The translations under genes and the position numbers were made by a program. Of a stretch of 62,351 nucleotides of DNA, positions 26,362 through 35,127 are shown in pieces. The notes under the pieces were generated by a model. It saw nothing but the letters and a program-made list of their open reading frames with translations, was not told where the DNA came from and did no database searches. The DNA lies in NCBI GenBank assembly GCA_003135415.1, contig PLBP01000007.1, positions 48,494-110,844 on the forward strand, given 5' to 3'. The stretch is from Hyphomicrobiales bacterium. Its GTDB lineage: Bacteria; Pseudomonadota; Alphaproteobacteria; Rhizobiales; Xanthobacteraceae. The stretch's first letter is position 1, and the number at the start of each line of letters is the position of its first letter.

Positions 26362-26451
26362 TGGCGGACGGGGTGGGATTCGAACCCACGAAAGGCTTTC
26401 ACCTTTGGCGGTTTTCAAGACCGCTGCCTTAAACCGCTCGGCCACCCGTCC
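26362..26451 (-). tRNA. tRNA-Ser (anticodon UGA)
   Basis: Read on the minus strand, the acceptor stem GGACGGG pairs with CCCGTCC, followed by G and an encoded CCA. The D arm is GCCGAGC..GGTTTAAGGC. The anticodon stem GCGGT/ACCGC encloses the loop CTTGAAA, giving anticodon TGA. A long variable arm (AAAGGTGAAAGCCTTT) is typical of serine tRNAs. The T arm is GTGGGTTCGAATCCCAC. Confidence 0.97.
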
Positions 26452-26704
26452 AAGCCGACCAATGCGAGATCAAGACAGCGAAAGCAAGCTAGGGCGGGGT
26501 GTGTGGCCGGGAGCTAACCATTAACCAAGATCGCAGACGAGCCGCATTTCCGCCCTAGTCGAGAGGCGTTTTAGCTCTTGAAATGCGGCAACTCCGGGTC
26601 ATTCGCCGGGGTCGTTCTCCGTGCAGGGGAAAATTTCACGAGGGGCGCCGGGCGGGCGCTCCCGTGATAGTATTTTCCGCGGAGTGTAAGGCGTCGGGGG
26701 TGTG

Positions 26705-27610
26705 ATGGGGCGTCGGGGGAGCGATACAGAGTTTTGCGCGCCGCGCGAAGCCGCGCGCGTCGCCCGCCTTTCATTGGCGGCGCTTGGCTGCCTTTTCCTC
26801 GCCAATTGTTCTTCATCCGACCAATTCGCCCGCCAGGTCGACCCCCGTTACGGCGTTTCCTCCAGCCCGCGCGTGGTCGAGGAAGGCCAGGCGATCCCCA
26901 AGGGCGGCGGCACCTATCGCGTCGGCAAGCCCTATCAGGTCGCGGGCCGCACATATGTGCCGGAGCACGACGAGAACTATCGCGCCGAGGGCATCGCCTC
27001 CTGGTACGGATCGGACTTCCACGGCCGGCTGACCGCGAATGGCGAGGTCTATGACAAGGAAGGGATTTCTGCCGCGCATCCGACCCTGCCGATGCCGTGC
27101 TATGCGCGCGTGACCAATCTTGCCAATGGCCGCTCGATCGTCGTCCGCGTCAACGATCGCGGGCCTTACGCCAAGGACCGCGTCATCGATCTTTCGTCGA
27201 AAACCGCCGAACTCCTCGGCTACAAGAGTCATGGCGTTGCGCATGTGCGCGTCGAATATGTCGGGCCGGCGCCGTTAGAGGGCACCGACGACCGCAAGCT
27301 GTTGGCGACGCTGCGCTATGACGGACAGCCGGCACCGGCGCCTTCCTCGGTCCTCCTGGCGTCGAACTCGCCCTATATGCCGCTGCCGAATGGACAGCGC
27401 GCCTACGCGAAACGCGGTGCCTTCGTGCCGGTCCCGCCCGAGCGGCCCTACGAACTCGGCGATCCCGATCCGCGTGCCGTGGCAGATCAGGCAAGCCGGC
27501 AATCGGCCGTGCGCAACTCGCCCTGGGCCTCGCCCGGCTTCGTCAGCCCGCCATCCGCCAATGCTTCGAGCTACGCCGCGGGCTTTGCCTCGGGTCGCGG
27601 GCTTTACTAA
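26705..27610 (+). CDS. rlpA: Septal ring lytic transglycosylase RlpA family lipoprotein
   Basis: A 301-residue lipoprotein. The signal peptide has a lipobox LANC (lipidation at about Cys 36). The double-psi beta-barrel domain has EGIASWYGSDFHGRLTANGE, ISAAHPTLPM (catalytic His) and VNDRGPYAKDRVIDLS (catalytic Asp), which cleaves naked glycan strands during cell separation. A C-terminal SPOR domain is absent; instead there is a Pro/Ala/Ser-rich tail. ATG 26705 follows a GTG codon in the same frame, so one extra residue is possible. The next gene encodes a D,D-carboxypeptidase on the same strand. Confidence 0.92.
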   Translation: MGRRGSDTEFCAPREAARVARLSLAALGCLFLANCSSSDQFARQVDPRYGVSSSPRVVEEGQAIPKGGGTYRVGKPYQVAGRTYVPEHDENYRAEGIASWYGSDFHGRLTANGEVYDKEGISAAHPTLPMPCYARVTNLANGRSIVVRVNDRGPYAKDRVIDLSSKTAELLGYKSHGVAHVRVEYVGPAPLEGTDDRKLLATLRYDGQPAPAPSSVLLASNSPYMPLPNGQRAYAKRGAFVPVPPERPYELGDPDPRAVADQASRQSAVRNSPWASPGFVSPPSANASSYAAGFASGRGLY

Positions 27611-27726
27611 ACCTTCGCCCCAATCCTGCCGGGAAAACCGTTGATTGCAGGCAGCCCCCCTTGGTAAGCAGGCGCGGAGTGTGACGCCCAAGGATTGCGC
27701 CACGGATTGCGGGACAGGAGTTTTCT

Positions 27727-28959
27727 TTGCGGATATTTCGCCGTGCCGAGCGCCCGGCAGAGTTTCAGTGGATAGTTGAGCGAATTGCTATAACTACATT
27801 GATTCTGCTCCCTAATTTTGCTTTCGCCCAAGGCCATAGCGCGTCGGCGCCGCCGGCGGTTACGGCAAGCCACGCCGTCCTGATCGATTACGAGAACGGC
27901 AGCTTCCTCTACGAGAAGGCGGCCGACGCGCCCTATCCGCCCGCGAGCCTCACCAAGCTCATGACCATGGAGCTTGTTTTCCAGGCGCTGGAGGAGCGCC
28001 GCCTCAGCCTCGATCAACCGCTTTTGATCACCCCCTATGCCTGGAAGCGCGGAGGGGCCGCCTCCGGCGGCTCGACCATGTTCGCCTCGATCAACAGCAA
28101 GGTGAAGGTCGAGGAGTTGATCCAGGGCGTCGTGGTCGTGTCCGGCAACGACGCCGCCATCGCTTTCGCCGAGGCGCTCGACGGCAACGAGATGCTCTTT
28201 GCCCAGCATATGACGCAACGCGCCCACGAGCTCGGTCTCAACAGCGCTACCTTCAAGAACGCCACCGGCCTCTACGATCCCGAGCACAAGATTTCGGTAC
28301 GCGATCTCGCCCGCCTCACGGCCCACCTCATCCGCGAATATCCCGACTATTTTCCCTATTACAGCCAGCACGACTTCACCTGGAACAAGATCAAGCAGCA
28401 GAACCGCAATCCGCTCCTCGACATGGGCATCGGCGCCGACGGCATGAAGACCGGCTACGTCAAGGAGTCGGGCTACGGCCTCGTCGGCACCGCGGTCCAA
28501 AACGACATCCGGTTGATCGTGGTGGTGAACGGATCGGCGGGGATGAAGGAGCGCGGCGAGGATGCGAAGAAGCTCCTGGAGTGGGGCTACAAGAATTTCG
28601 AGCCGCGGCCCTTGGTGAAGGAAGGGTCGGTGGTGGCGGAAGCCTCTGTGTTCGGCGGCGACCATGGCCGCGTCCCGCTCGTCACCAAGCAGGCGCTCCG
28701 CGTGTTCCTGCCGAAGGGCGCGAGCGACCGCATGCTGGTGCGGGTGGTCTATACCGGCCCGTTGCGGGCACCCCTTTCCAAGGGAACCGAAGTCGCGCGG
28801 CTGAAAGCCTGGCGGGGCGAGCGCCTCGTGCTCGATGCCCCGCTTTATACCGGCGAGGATATCGGGCAAGGCGGCATCTTTCGCCGGGCGATCGATGGGG
28901 TCTATGAATTGACGGGGGATCTGGTCCGCACGGCATTTTCCAAGCTCAAGCGGACCTGA
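27727..28959 (+). CDS. D-alanyl-D-alanine carboxypeptidase (PBP5/6 type, class C)
   Basis: A 410-residue penicillin-binding protein that trims the terminal D-Ala of peptidoglycan stem peptides. The signal segment lies at about residues 20-35. Catalytic motifs are present: SLTK (Ser74, Lys77), SGND (SxN) and KTG in GMKTGYV. The C-terminal beta domain and a likely amphipathic anchor helix (DLVRTAFSKLKR) are present. The start is TTG at 27727, chosen because CAGGAG lies six bases upstream and no ATG precedes the signal region. It lies between rlpA and tmk, so cell-wall and nucleotide genes are side by side. Confidence 0.92.
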   Translation: MRIFRRAERPAEFQWIVERIAITTLILLPNFAFAQGHSASAPPAVTASHAVLIDYENGSFLYEKAADAPYPPASLTKLMTMELVFQALEERRLSLDQPLLITPYAWKRGGAASGGSTMFASINSKVKVEELIQGVVVVSGNDAAIAFAEALDGNEMLFAQHMTQRAHELGLNSATFKNATGLYDPEHKISVRDLARLTAHLIREYPDYFPYYSQHDFTWNKIKQQNRNPLLDMGIGADGMKTGYVKESGYGLVGTAVQNDIRLIVVVNGSAGMKERGEDAKKLLEWGYKNFEPRPLVKEGSVVAEASVFGGDHGRVPLVTKQALRVFLPKGASDRMLVRVVYTGPLRAPLSKGTEVARLKAWRGERLVLDAPLYTGEDIGQGGIFRRAIDGVYELTGDLVRTAFSKLKRT

Positions 28960-28960
28960 C

Positions 28961-29638
28961 ATGCGATCCATGACCACGACCGGGCGATTCATCACGTTCG
29001 AAGGCGGCGAGGGCGCCGGCAAGACGACGCAGGTGCGCCGGCTCGCCGAGCGGCTGCGCCTCTTGGGCCGCGAGGTGGTGGAGACGCGCGAGCCCGGCGG
29101 CTCGCCCGGCGCCGAGGCCATGCGCCACATTTTGCTGAAGGGCATCGCCAAGCCCTTGGGCACCGAGGCGGAAGCGATGCTGTTCGCCGCCGCCCGCGAC
29201 GATCACATGGTAACGACGATCCGGCCCGCGCTCGCGCGCGGGAGCTGGGTGCTGTGCGATCGTTTCATCGACTCGACCCGCGTCTATCAGGGCGCGCTCG
29301 GCAACGTCGATCCGCGCCTGATCCGCGAGCTCGAGCATGTCGTCGTCGGCACCGACATGCCGGACCTCACCCTCGTCTTGGACGTGCCGCCGGAGACAGG
29401 ACTCGCGCGCGTCCACGCGCGGGGCGAGGCCACCAACCGCTTCGAGGAGGAGAACCTCCAATACCATCGCGAGCTGCGCACGGCTTACCGTGAAATCGCC
29501 GAGGGCGAGCCCGAGCGCTGTCTCCTCATCGACGCGAGCCAAAGCCCGGAGGTCGTCGCCGTCCGCATCTGGATGGCGGTGCAGGAGCGCCTGTTGCGTC
29601 CGCTGCGCGAGGGGCAAGCGCCGCGAGCGGCCGGGTGA
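28961..29638 (+). CDS. tmk: Thymidylate kinase
   Basis: A 225-residue dTMP kinase converting dTMP to dTDP. The P-loop GGEGAGKTT lies at residues 15-23, the DRF motif in LCDRFIDST, and the LID region in RGEATNRFEEE. The gene starts one base after the carboxypeptidase stop codon and overlaps holB by four bases (GTGA at 29635), so it is part of a tight operon. An internal ATG at 28970 is possible as start. Confidence 0.95.
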   Translation: MRSMTTTGRFITFEGGEGAGKTTQVRRLAERLRLLGREVVETREPGGSPGAEAMRHILLKGIAKPLGTEAEAMLFAAARDDHMVTTIRPALARGSWVLCDRFIDSTRVYQGALGNVDPRLIRELEHVVVGTDMPDLTLVLDVPPETGLARVHARGEATNRFEEENLQYHRELRTAYREIAEGEPERCLLIDASQSPEVVAVRIWMAVQERLLRPLREGQAPRAAG

Positions 29639-30657
29639 GCGAGCGCGAAGAAGGCGACCGGCTCGCAGGCAGCCCGCATCCACGCGCGCAGACGAAATTC
29701 TTCGGCCACGCCGACGCAGAAGCCGAGATCCTCGGCGCCTGGAATGGCGGCCGCATGCCGCACGCGCTTCTCCTCGGCGGCCCCGAAGGCATCGGCAAGG
29801 CGACGCTTAGCTATCGTATCGCGCGCTTTTTGCTCTCGAAGCCGAAACTCGGCGCAAAAAGTCTCGCAATTCCCGCCGATCACCCTGCGAGCCGCCAGGT
29901 CGCGGCGCTGTCGCATCCCGATCTCGTCGTGCTGCGGCGGATCGCAAGCGAGGAGGACAAAAAGCCGCCGAGCGAAATTTCGGTCAACGAAGTGCGGCGC
30001 GCCATTTCGTTTTTCGGCTCGACCGCGGCGATGGGCGGCTGGCGCGTCGCCATCGTCGATTCTGTCGATGAATTGAATACCAACGGAACCAATGCATTGC
30101 TCAAGGTGCTCGAAGAGCCGCCACCGCATTCGCTTTTTTTGCTGATCTCGCACATGCCAGGGCGGTTGATCGCGACCATCCGCTCGCGCTGCCAGAAATT
30201 GTCGCTCCGTCCACTCGCCGAATCCGATGTGGTGAAGGCGGTCGAATCGATCGCCGATCAAATTCCCGATTTGCCGCGCGCGCAAATCAAGGAGGCGGCG
30301 ACCGCTTCCGGCGGCAGCGTGCGCCGCGCGCTCTCGCTCCTGCTCGGTGAGGGGCTCGAGGTGCGGGAACTCACCGAAAACATGCTGGCAAAATTACCTG
30401 CGGTCGATGGCGAGGCGCTGCATAAGCTCGGCGACAAACTCTATGGCGGCGACGCGATCTACGTCTTCGCGGAGACCGTCGAGGATTGGCTCGCGCAGGC
30501 GGCAACGAAAGAGGGTGACGCATCCGCGCGCCTTGCGCGCTTCGCGAAGACATGGGAAAATGTGCGCCGCGCCGCGGCAGAAACCGATATTTACAATCTC
30601 GACCGCAAGCCGCTCGTGTTCCAGGTCTTCGCCATGCTTGCCGAGGCGACGCGTTAA
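29635..30657 (+). CDS. holB: DNA polymerase III subunit delta'
   Basis: A 340-residue AAA+ protein of the clamp loader. The Walker A is GGPEGIGKAT (about 48-57), followed by the segment EISVNEVRRAISFFGSTAAMGGWRVAIVDSVDELN and KVLEEPPPHSLFLLISHMPGRLIATIRSRCQKL, all typical of delta'. The usual zinc-finger Cys residues of DnaX/delta' are absent, as is often the case in alphaproteobacteria. The start is GTG, overlapping the tmk stop by four bases. metG begins 36 bases after its stop. Confidence 0.94.
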   Translation: MSEREEGDRLAGSPHPRAQTKFFGHADAEAEILGAWNGGRMPHALLLGGPEGIGKATLSYRIARFLLSKPKLGAKSLAIPADHPASRQVAALSHPDLVVLRRIASEEDKKPPSEISVNEVRRAISFFGSTAAMGGWRVAIVDSVDELNTNGTNALLKVLEEPPPHSLFLLISHMPGRLIATIRSRCQKLSLRPLAESDVVKAVESIADQIPDLPRAQIKEAATASGGSVRRALSLLLGEGLEVRELTENMLAKLPAVDGEALHKLGDKLYGGDAIYVFAETVEDWLAQAATKEGDASARLARFAKTWENVRRAAAETDIYNLDRKPLVFQVFAMLAEATR

Positions 30658-30693
30658 CAAAACGCGCGGGACGCGCGCCGAAAGGTTCGATCG

Positions 30694-32253
30694 ATGGCGG
30701 AGAAGTCCCGCTATTACGTCACCACCGCGATTTCCTACCCGAACGGCGCGCCGCATATCGGCCACGCCTACGAAGCGATCGCAACCGATGCGATCGCGCG
30801 TTTCATGCGGCTCGACGGCGATGACGTTTTCTTCCTCACCGGTGTCGACGAGCACGGCCTGAAGATGACGCAGACCGCCGCCAAGGAAGGAATTTCGCCG
30901 CGCGCGCTCGCCGATAAGAACGCGCCGCAATTCCGCGCCATGTGCGACCGGCTGAACGTGTCCTACGACCGCTTTATCCGCACCACCGAGCCCGCGCATT
31001 ACGAATCCTCGCAAGCGATCTGGCGCAAGATGGCGGCGGCCGGCGATATTTACCTCGGCAATTACGAAGGCTGGTATTCGGTGCGTGATGAGGCGTTCTA
31101 CGGCGAGTCCGAAACGACCGTGGGCGAGGGCGGCGTGCGGCTCGGCCCGCAGGGCACGCCGGTGGAGTGGACCAAGGAAGAGACGTATTTTTTCAAGCTC
31201 TCCGCCTATCAGAAAAAGCTCCTCGCTTATTACGACGCGCATCCCGATTTCATCTTGCCGGAGACGCGCCGGAACGAAGTGGTGAGCTTCGTCAAAGCGG
31301 GACTGCAGGATTTATCCGTCTCGCGCACTACCTTCACCTGGGGTGTGCGGGTGCCGGATGCGCCAGGCCATGTGATGTATGTCTGGGTCGACGCGCTGAC
31401 GAATTACATCACTGGCGTCGGCTATCCCGACGAGAAGTCGGCAGCGTTTCGCCGATTCTGGCCCGCCGATCTGCATGTGATCGGCAAGGACATCGTGCGC
31501 TTCCATGCGGTCTATTGGCCGGCCTTTTTGATGTCGGCCGGGATCGCACTGCCGAAACGCGTGCACGGCCACGGATTCCTGTTCAATCGCGGAGAGAAGA
31601 TGTCGAAGTCGGTCGGCAACGTCGTCGATCCCTTCGCGCTCGCCGATGCGTACGGCGTCGATGCGCTCCGCTATTTCTTCATGCGGGAAGTCCCCTTCGG
31701 CCAGGACGGCCATTACAGCCACGAGGCGATCGTGGCGCGCACCAACGCGGATCTTGCCAACGACCTCGGCAATCTTGCGCAGCGCTCGCTGTCAATGATC
31801 GCGAAGAATTGCGACGGCAAGCTGCCGGTGCCGGGCAAGCTTTCGCCCGCGGACGAAGCGATCCTCGCCGCCGCCGATGGCATGCTCGAGAAGGCGCGCG
31901 AGGCGATGAAGATGCAGCAATTGAACCAAGCGCTCGCCGCCGTCTGGGCCGTAGTGGCGGACGCCAACCGCTATTTCGCGGGCGAGGCGCCGTGGGACTT
32001 GCGCAAGAAGGATCCTCCTCGCATGGCGACGGTGTTGTGGACGACCGCCGAAGTGACGCGCCAGGTCGCGATCCTGGCGCAGCCCTTCGTGCCAGCGGGG
32101 GCGGAAAAGCTCCTCGATATCCTCGCCGTGCCGAAAGAAGCGCGCGACTTTGCCCATCTCGGCAAAGCCGGACGGCTCAAAGCGGGGACTGCGCTGCCGG
32201 CGCCGAGTCCGGTATTTCCGCGCTACGTCGAGGCGGAAGAAAAGGCGAGCTGA
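30694..32253 (+). CDS. metG: Methionyl-tRNA synthetase
   Basis: A 519-residue class I synthetase. The HIGH motif is HIGH at residues 21-24, and KMSKS is at about 302-306 (EKMSKSVGN). The four-Cys zinc knuckle found in the E. coli enzyme is not present; the corresponding region reads [22 protein letters not shown], which is the zinc-free type. The C-terminal anticodon-binding domain is present, while the dimerisation domain (tRNA-binding OB fold) of the longer enzymes is absent. It lies in the tmk-holB-metG-tatD run. Confidence 0.96.
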   Translation: MAEKSRYYVTTAISYPNGAPHIGHAYEAIATDAIARFMRLDGDDVFFLTGVDEHGLKMTQTAAKEGISPRALADKNAPQFRAMCDRLNVSYDRFIRTTEPAHYESSQAIWRKMAAAGDIYLGNYEGWYSVRDEAFYGESETTVGEGGVRLGPQGTPVEWTKEETYFFKLSAYQKKLLAYYDAHPDFILPETRRNEVVSFVKAGLQDLSVSRTTFTWGVRVPDAPGHVMYVWVDALTNYITGVGYPDEKSAAFRRFWPADLHVIGKDIVRFHAVYWPAFLMSAGIALPKRVHGHGFLFNRGEKMSKSVGNVVDPFALADAYGVDALRYFFMREVPFGQDGHYSHEAIVARTNADLANDLGNLAQRSLSMIAKNCDGKLPVPGKLSPADEAILAAADGMLEKAREAMKMQQLNQALAAVWAVVADANRYFAGEAPWDLRKKDPPRMATVLWTTAEVTRQVAILAQPFVPAGAEKLLDILAVPKEARDFAHLGKAGRLKAGTALPAPSPVFPRYVEAEEKAS

Positions 32254-32255
32254 CC

Positions 32256-33035
32256 ATGCTCGTCGACAGCCACTGCCATCTCGATTTTCCGGATTTTGCC
32301 ACCGAGATTGACGCCGTGGTCGCGCGCGCCCGCGCCGCCGGGGTCACACGCATGGTCACGATCTCGACCTTTGTCGAAAACTTTCCGGCGCTCCGCGCCA
32401 TCGCCGAGCGCTACGACGAAGTTTATTGCTCGGTCGGCACCCATCCCCATAACGCCGCCAAGGAGCCGAACGTAACCGCGAACGATCTCATCGCCGCGGC
32501 CAAGCACCCGAAAGTGGTCGCGATCGGCGAGGCGGGGCTCGACTATCACTACGACAACAGTCCGCGTGACGCGCAGGAGAAGGGCTTCCGCACCCACATT
32601 CAGGCGGCGCGCGAAACCAAGCTTCCATTGGTGATCCACGCCCGCGAGGCCGACGACGATATCGCCCGCATTCTCGAAGAGGAAAGCAAGCAAGGCGGAT
32701 TCCCCTTCGTGCTGCATTGCTTCACCGGCGGCGAGGAGCTCGCGCGCCACGCTGTCGCGCTCGGCGGCTACGTGTCGTTCTCGGGCATTCTTACGTTCAA
32801 AAACGGCGAGAGCCTGCGGAAAATCGCCGCTGCTTTGCCCGAGGATCGCATTCTGGTCGAGACCGACGCGCCGTTTCTCGCGCCCAATCCCTATCGGGGA
32901 AAACGCAATGAGCCCGCCTATGTCGCCGAGACTGCGCGCGTACTCGCCGAGACACGCGGCGTGAGCTTTGATGCCATCGCGAAAATCACCAGCGCGAATT
33001 TCTTCCGCCTCTTTTCCAAGGTCCCCGTTACCTGA
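32256..33035 (+). CDS. TatD-family metal-dependent hydrolase (YcfH-like)
   Basis: A 259-residue TIM-barrel metal-dependent DNase-like protein. Metal ligands are visible: DSHCHLD (His6, His8), a Glu in AIGEAGLDYHY, His in LVIHARE and VLHCFTGG, and Asp in LVETDAPFLAP. The order holB-metG-tatD-MBL protein matches a conserved cluster of alphaproteobacteria. It starts two bases after the metG stop and overlaps the next gene by one base (TGATG), so the three are co-translated. Substrate in the cell is not proved. Confidence 0.93.
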   Translation: MLVDSHCHLDFPDFATEIDAVVARARAAGVTRMVTISTFVENFPALRAIAERYDEVYCSVGTHPHNAAKEPNVTANDLIAAAKHPKVVAIGEAGLDYHYDNSPRDAQEKGFRTHIQAARETKLPLVIHAREADDDIARILEEESKQGGFPFVLHCFTGGEELARHAVALGGYVSFSGILTFKNGESLRKIAAALPEDRILVETDAPFLAPNPYRGKRNEPAYVAETARVLAETRGVSFDAIAKITSANFFRLFSKVPVT

Positions 33036-33835
33036 TGCCGCTCTCCTTCACGATCCTCGGCTGCGGCTCCTCCGGCGGCGTTCCGCGCGTGGGGCAGGGC
33101 TGGGGCGCGTGCGATCCGAAAAACCCAAAAAACCGCCGCCGCCGCTGCTCGCTTCTGGTCGAGAAAACCGCAGGCGCGCGCCGCACTTTGGTGCTCGTCG
33201 ACACCTCACCGGATCTGCGCGAGCAGTTGCTCGGCGCCGAAATCTCGCGTCTCGACGGCGTGATCTTCACCCACGAGCACGCTGACCACACCCACGGCAT
33301 CGACGATTTGCGGCCGCTCGCGATCGTGCAGCGCCAGCGCATCGACACCTTTCTCGACGCCCGCACCTCGGAATTTCTGCACCGGCGTTTCGGCTATTGC
33401 TTCAAGACGCCGGAGGGAAGCGACTATCCGCCGATCCTGCACGAGCATCGGATCGAAGCGGGTAAGCCCGTGAAGATCGACGGTGAGGGCGGTGCGATCG
33501 AAGTGTTGCCGATCGAGCATACCCACGGCAATGCATCCGCGCTGGGTCTTCGTTTCGGCGGGCTCGCCTATTCGCCCGATGCGAGCGGTTTCCCCGATAA
33601 CAGCCTCGAAGCGCTACAGAGCCTCGATGTGTGGATCATTGACGCGTTGCGCCTGCGCCCGCATCCGAGCCACTTCACCGTCGAGGAGGCGCTGGCCTGG
33701 ATCGCGCGCTTGCGTCCGCGCCGGGCGGTGCTAACCAATTTGCATACCGATCTCGACTACGAAATGCTGCGCCGCGCGCTACCGCCGCATGTCGAGCCCG
33801 CCTATGACGGGATGAGTATCGAAGTGAATGAATAG
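33035..33835 (+). CDS. MBL-fold metallo-hydrolase (PhnP-like)
   Basis: A 266-residue metallo-beta-lactamase fold hydrolase. It opens LSFTILGCGSSGGVPRVGQGWG, characteristic of the PhnP/YcbX-like phosphodiesterases that share this position after tatD. The metal motif THEHADHTHGID (HxHxDH) is complete; a later His is in IEHTHGNASALG. Its ATG overlaps the tatD stop by one base, and no terminator separates them. A cyclic nucleotide or phosphodiester substrate is plausible but not shown. Confidence 0.9.
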   Translation: MPLSFTILGCGSSGGVPRVGQGWGACDPKNPKNRRRRCSLLVEKTAGARRTLVLVDTSPDLREQLLGAEISRLDGVIFTHEHADHTHGIDDLRPLAIVQRQRIDTFLDARTSEFLHRRFGYCFKTPEGSDYPPILHEHRIEAGKPVKIDGEGGAIEVLPIEHTHGNASALGLRFGGLAYSPDASGFPDNSLEALQSLDVWIIDALRLRPHPSHFTVEEALAWIARLRPRRAVLTNLHTDLDYEMLRRALPPHVEPAYDGMSIEVNE

Positions 33836-33937
33836 GCTATCCGTGAATAGCGATCTCGGATATTTAAAATGTGTCGATATTCCTAATAGGACTATTGTCC
33901 AACATGCGCGCGGCAACACCGGCCGCCCGGTTCGCCG

Positions 33938-34120
33938 TTAGTGAAGCCGGCGGCATTTGGCGGCCTGCGCATCCCAACGATAATTCTTGGGGCATTGTCT
34001 CGGCGTACTTCCCCTCGGCAATTGTTGATAATGGCTGGTCGATATCAGGGCGCGGGCCTTCCACGCCGGCGCCGCAGCGAACAAAACCGCCAAGCCGAAA
34101 ATAACAACGAATATGCGCAT
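33938..34120 (-). CDS. Small secreted protein with a Cys pair
   Basis: A 60-residue protein that opens MRIFVVIFGLAVLFAAAPAW, a clean signal peptide, followed by a short mature part with just two cysteines (QCPKNYRWD and KCRRLH). The two Cys, 14 residues apart, could form a disulfide. The ATG at 34120 has GGAG five bases upstream. The CPxxYRW segment resembles short proteins I have seen annotated as hypothetical in Bradyrhizobium-like genomes, but I assign no family. Confidence 0.6.
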   Translation of the reverse strand: MRIFVVIFGLAVLFAAAPAWKARALISTSHYQQLPRGSTPRQCPKNYRWDAQAAKCRRLH

Positions 34121-34249
34121 GTTTTCTCCATTGGCGTGGGCCACCCGTGAGCGACTCAGAAAACACGCTGCGCGGCACGTTGGACTACTTGTCACGGGGC
34201 CCTAAATTGTGGCGATCTATACGATATTCGAACCGAGAGGGTGCGAAAA

Positions 34250-34579
34250 ATGCCGATATCCCCGCGATCGAAAAGTTTGACCTTCGCGCTCATCGCCAGC
34301 CTCTTCGGCACCAATCTCATGTTGGCGCAATCGACTCCGCCAAGTACCACTGTCGCACCCAAGCATGAATCCGCCCGCGAGAGGCGAAAGGCATTGGAGG
34401 AGGACGGCGCGCAAAAACAAGGCCGCCGTGAAGAGTGGGAGAAGCGGACGCTCGAAGCGGTCGAGGCGCGCGATCGCCTGCGGGCCGATTGTCGCAGGCA
34501 GGCAAAAGAGCAAAATCTGCACTTGATGAAACGCGTGCGCTTCATCAGAAAATGCATGGCGAGCGGATCGCCGCGGTAA
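34250..34579 (+). CDS. Small secreted protein with PsiF-like C-terminus
   Basis: A 109-residue protein. A signal peptide ends at LMLAQS (about residue 27). A charged, likely helical middle follows (RERRKALEEDG to RREEWEKRTLEAVEAR). The end reads RADCRRQAKEQNLHLMKRVR then FIRKCMASG, which resembles the Cys-spaced helix of PsiF repeats (C..Q.K...L......F...C). The ATG at 34250 has AGGG eight bases upstream. The function is unknown. Confidence 0.65.
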   Translation: MPISPRSKSLTFALIASLFGTNLMLAQSTPPSTTVAPKHESARERRKALEEDGAQKQGRREEWEKRTLEAVEARDRLRADCRRQAKEQNLHLMKRVRFIRKCMASGSPR

Positions 34580-34625
34580 AATTACCTCGCTTGAATTTGT
34601 CGCCTCTCAGTGCGGGAAAATAGCG

Positions 34626-35099
34626 ATGTTCGTCAAGTTTGGCCGGCTGTTTGTCCTGGTTTTTTTGATGTGTGCCCAGAGCGCCCGTGCGCAAGTTCAG
34701 CCGCCCGAGCCGAAGGCGGCGGAGCACACCACTGCCGATGTCATCGCATGGGTAAAGCGCGATGGAACGGAAGCCATCTTCTCGCATGGTGCTGCGCGTA
34801 TTTTCGGATGGGGCGACGACAATGTGATGGTGGTGCGGATGGCCTTCGCCAATCCGAAGAATCAACACAGCTACGCCTTCGACGTTTTGCGCGACAAGCC
34901 GAATGCCGTCATGACCTGGAGAAGTCCGAGCGAGATGGTTGTGTGGCAAATGTCGGATTCGGGCGAAGTGCTTAAAACGCTGCATGTCGACAAAGCCGGG
35001 CCCGCGCCCGTTGATAACGCTCTCTATTTGCCGAAGTGGCGCGAGACGCTGGCGGTCTTTTTCGAACTCATCCCACCGCCGGCCAAAACCGGGCAGTAA
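34626..35099 (+). CDS. Secreted protein of unknown function
   Basis: A 157-residue protein. The signal peptide (about 22 residues) ends SARAQVQ. The mature part has mixed alpha/beta character (VIAWVKRDGTEAIFSHGAAR, then DNVMVVRMAFANPKNQHSYAFDV) and one Trp-rich stretch (AVMTWRSPSEMVVWQMSD). No motif or family is recognised, and there is no cysteine in the mature part. It ends 28 bases before the convergent diguanylate cyclase. Confidence 0.6.
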   Translation: MFVKFGRLFVLVFLMCAQSARAQVQPPEPKAAEHTTADVIAWVKRDGTEAIFSHGAARIFGWGDDNVMVVRMAFANPKNQHSYAFDVLRDKPNAVMTWRSPSEMVVWQMSDSGEVLKTLHVDKAGPAPVDNALYLPKWRETLAVFFELIPPPAKTGQ

Positions 35100-35127
35100 A
35101 TTCAGCCGACGATCAGCGCAACGATCC

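Noticed and set aside
26505-26540. CTAACCATTAACCAAG in the region between tRNA-Ser and rlpA, resembling CtrA half-sites
   Set aside because: The spacing does not match TTAA-N7-TTAA and only partial half-sites are present, so I do not call a CtrA site.
33870-33905. Short palindrome TATTCCTAATAGGA near 33880 as a possible regulator box
   Set aside because: Only a few paired bases, no second copy, and no regulator gene nearby.
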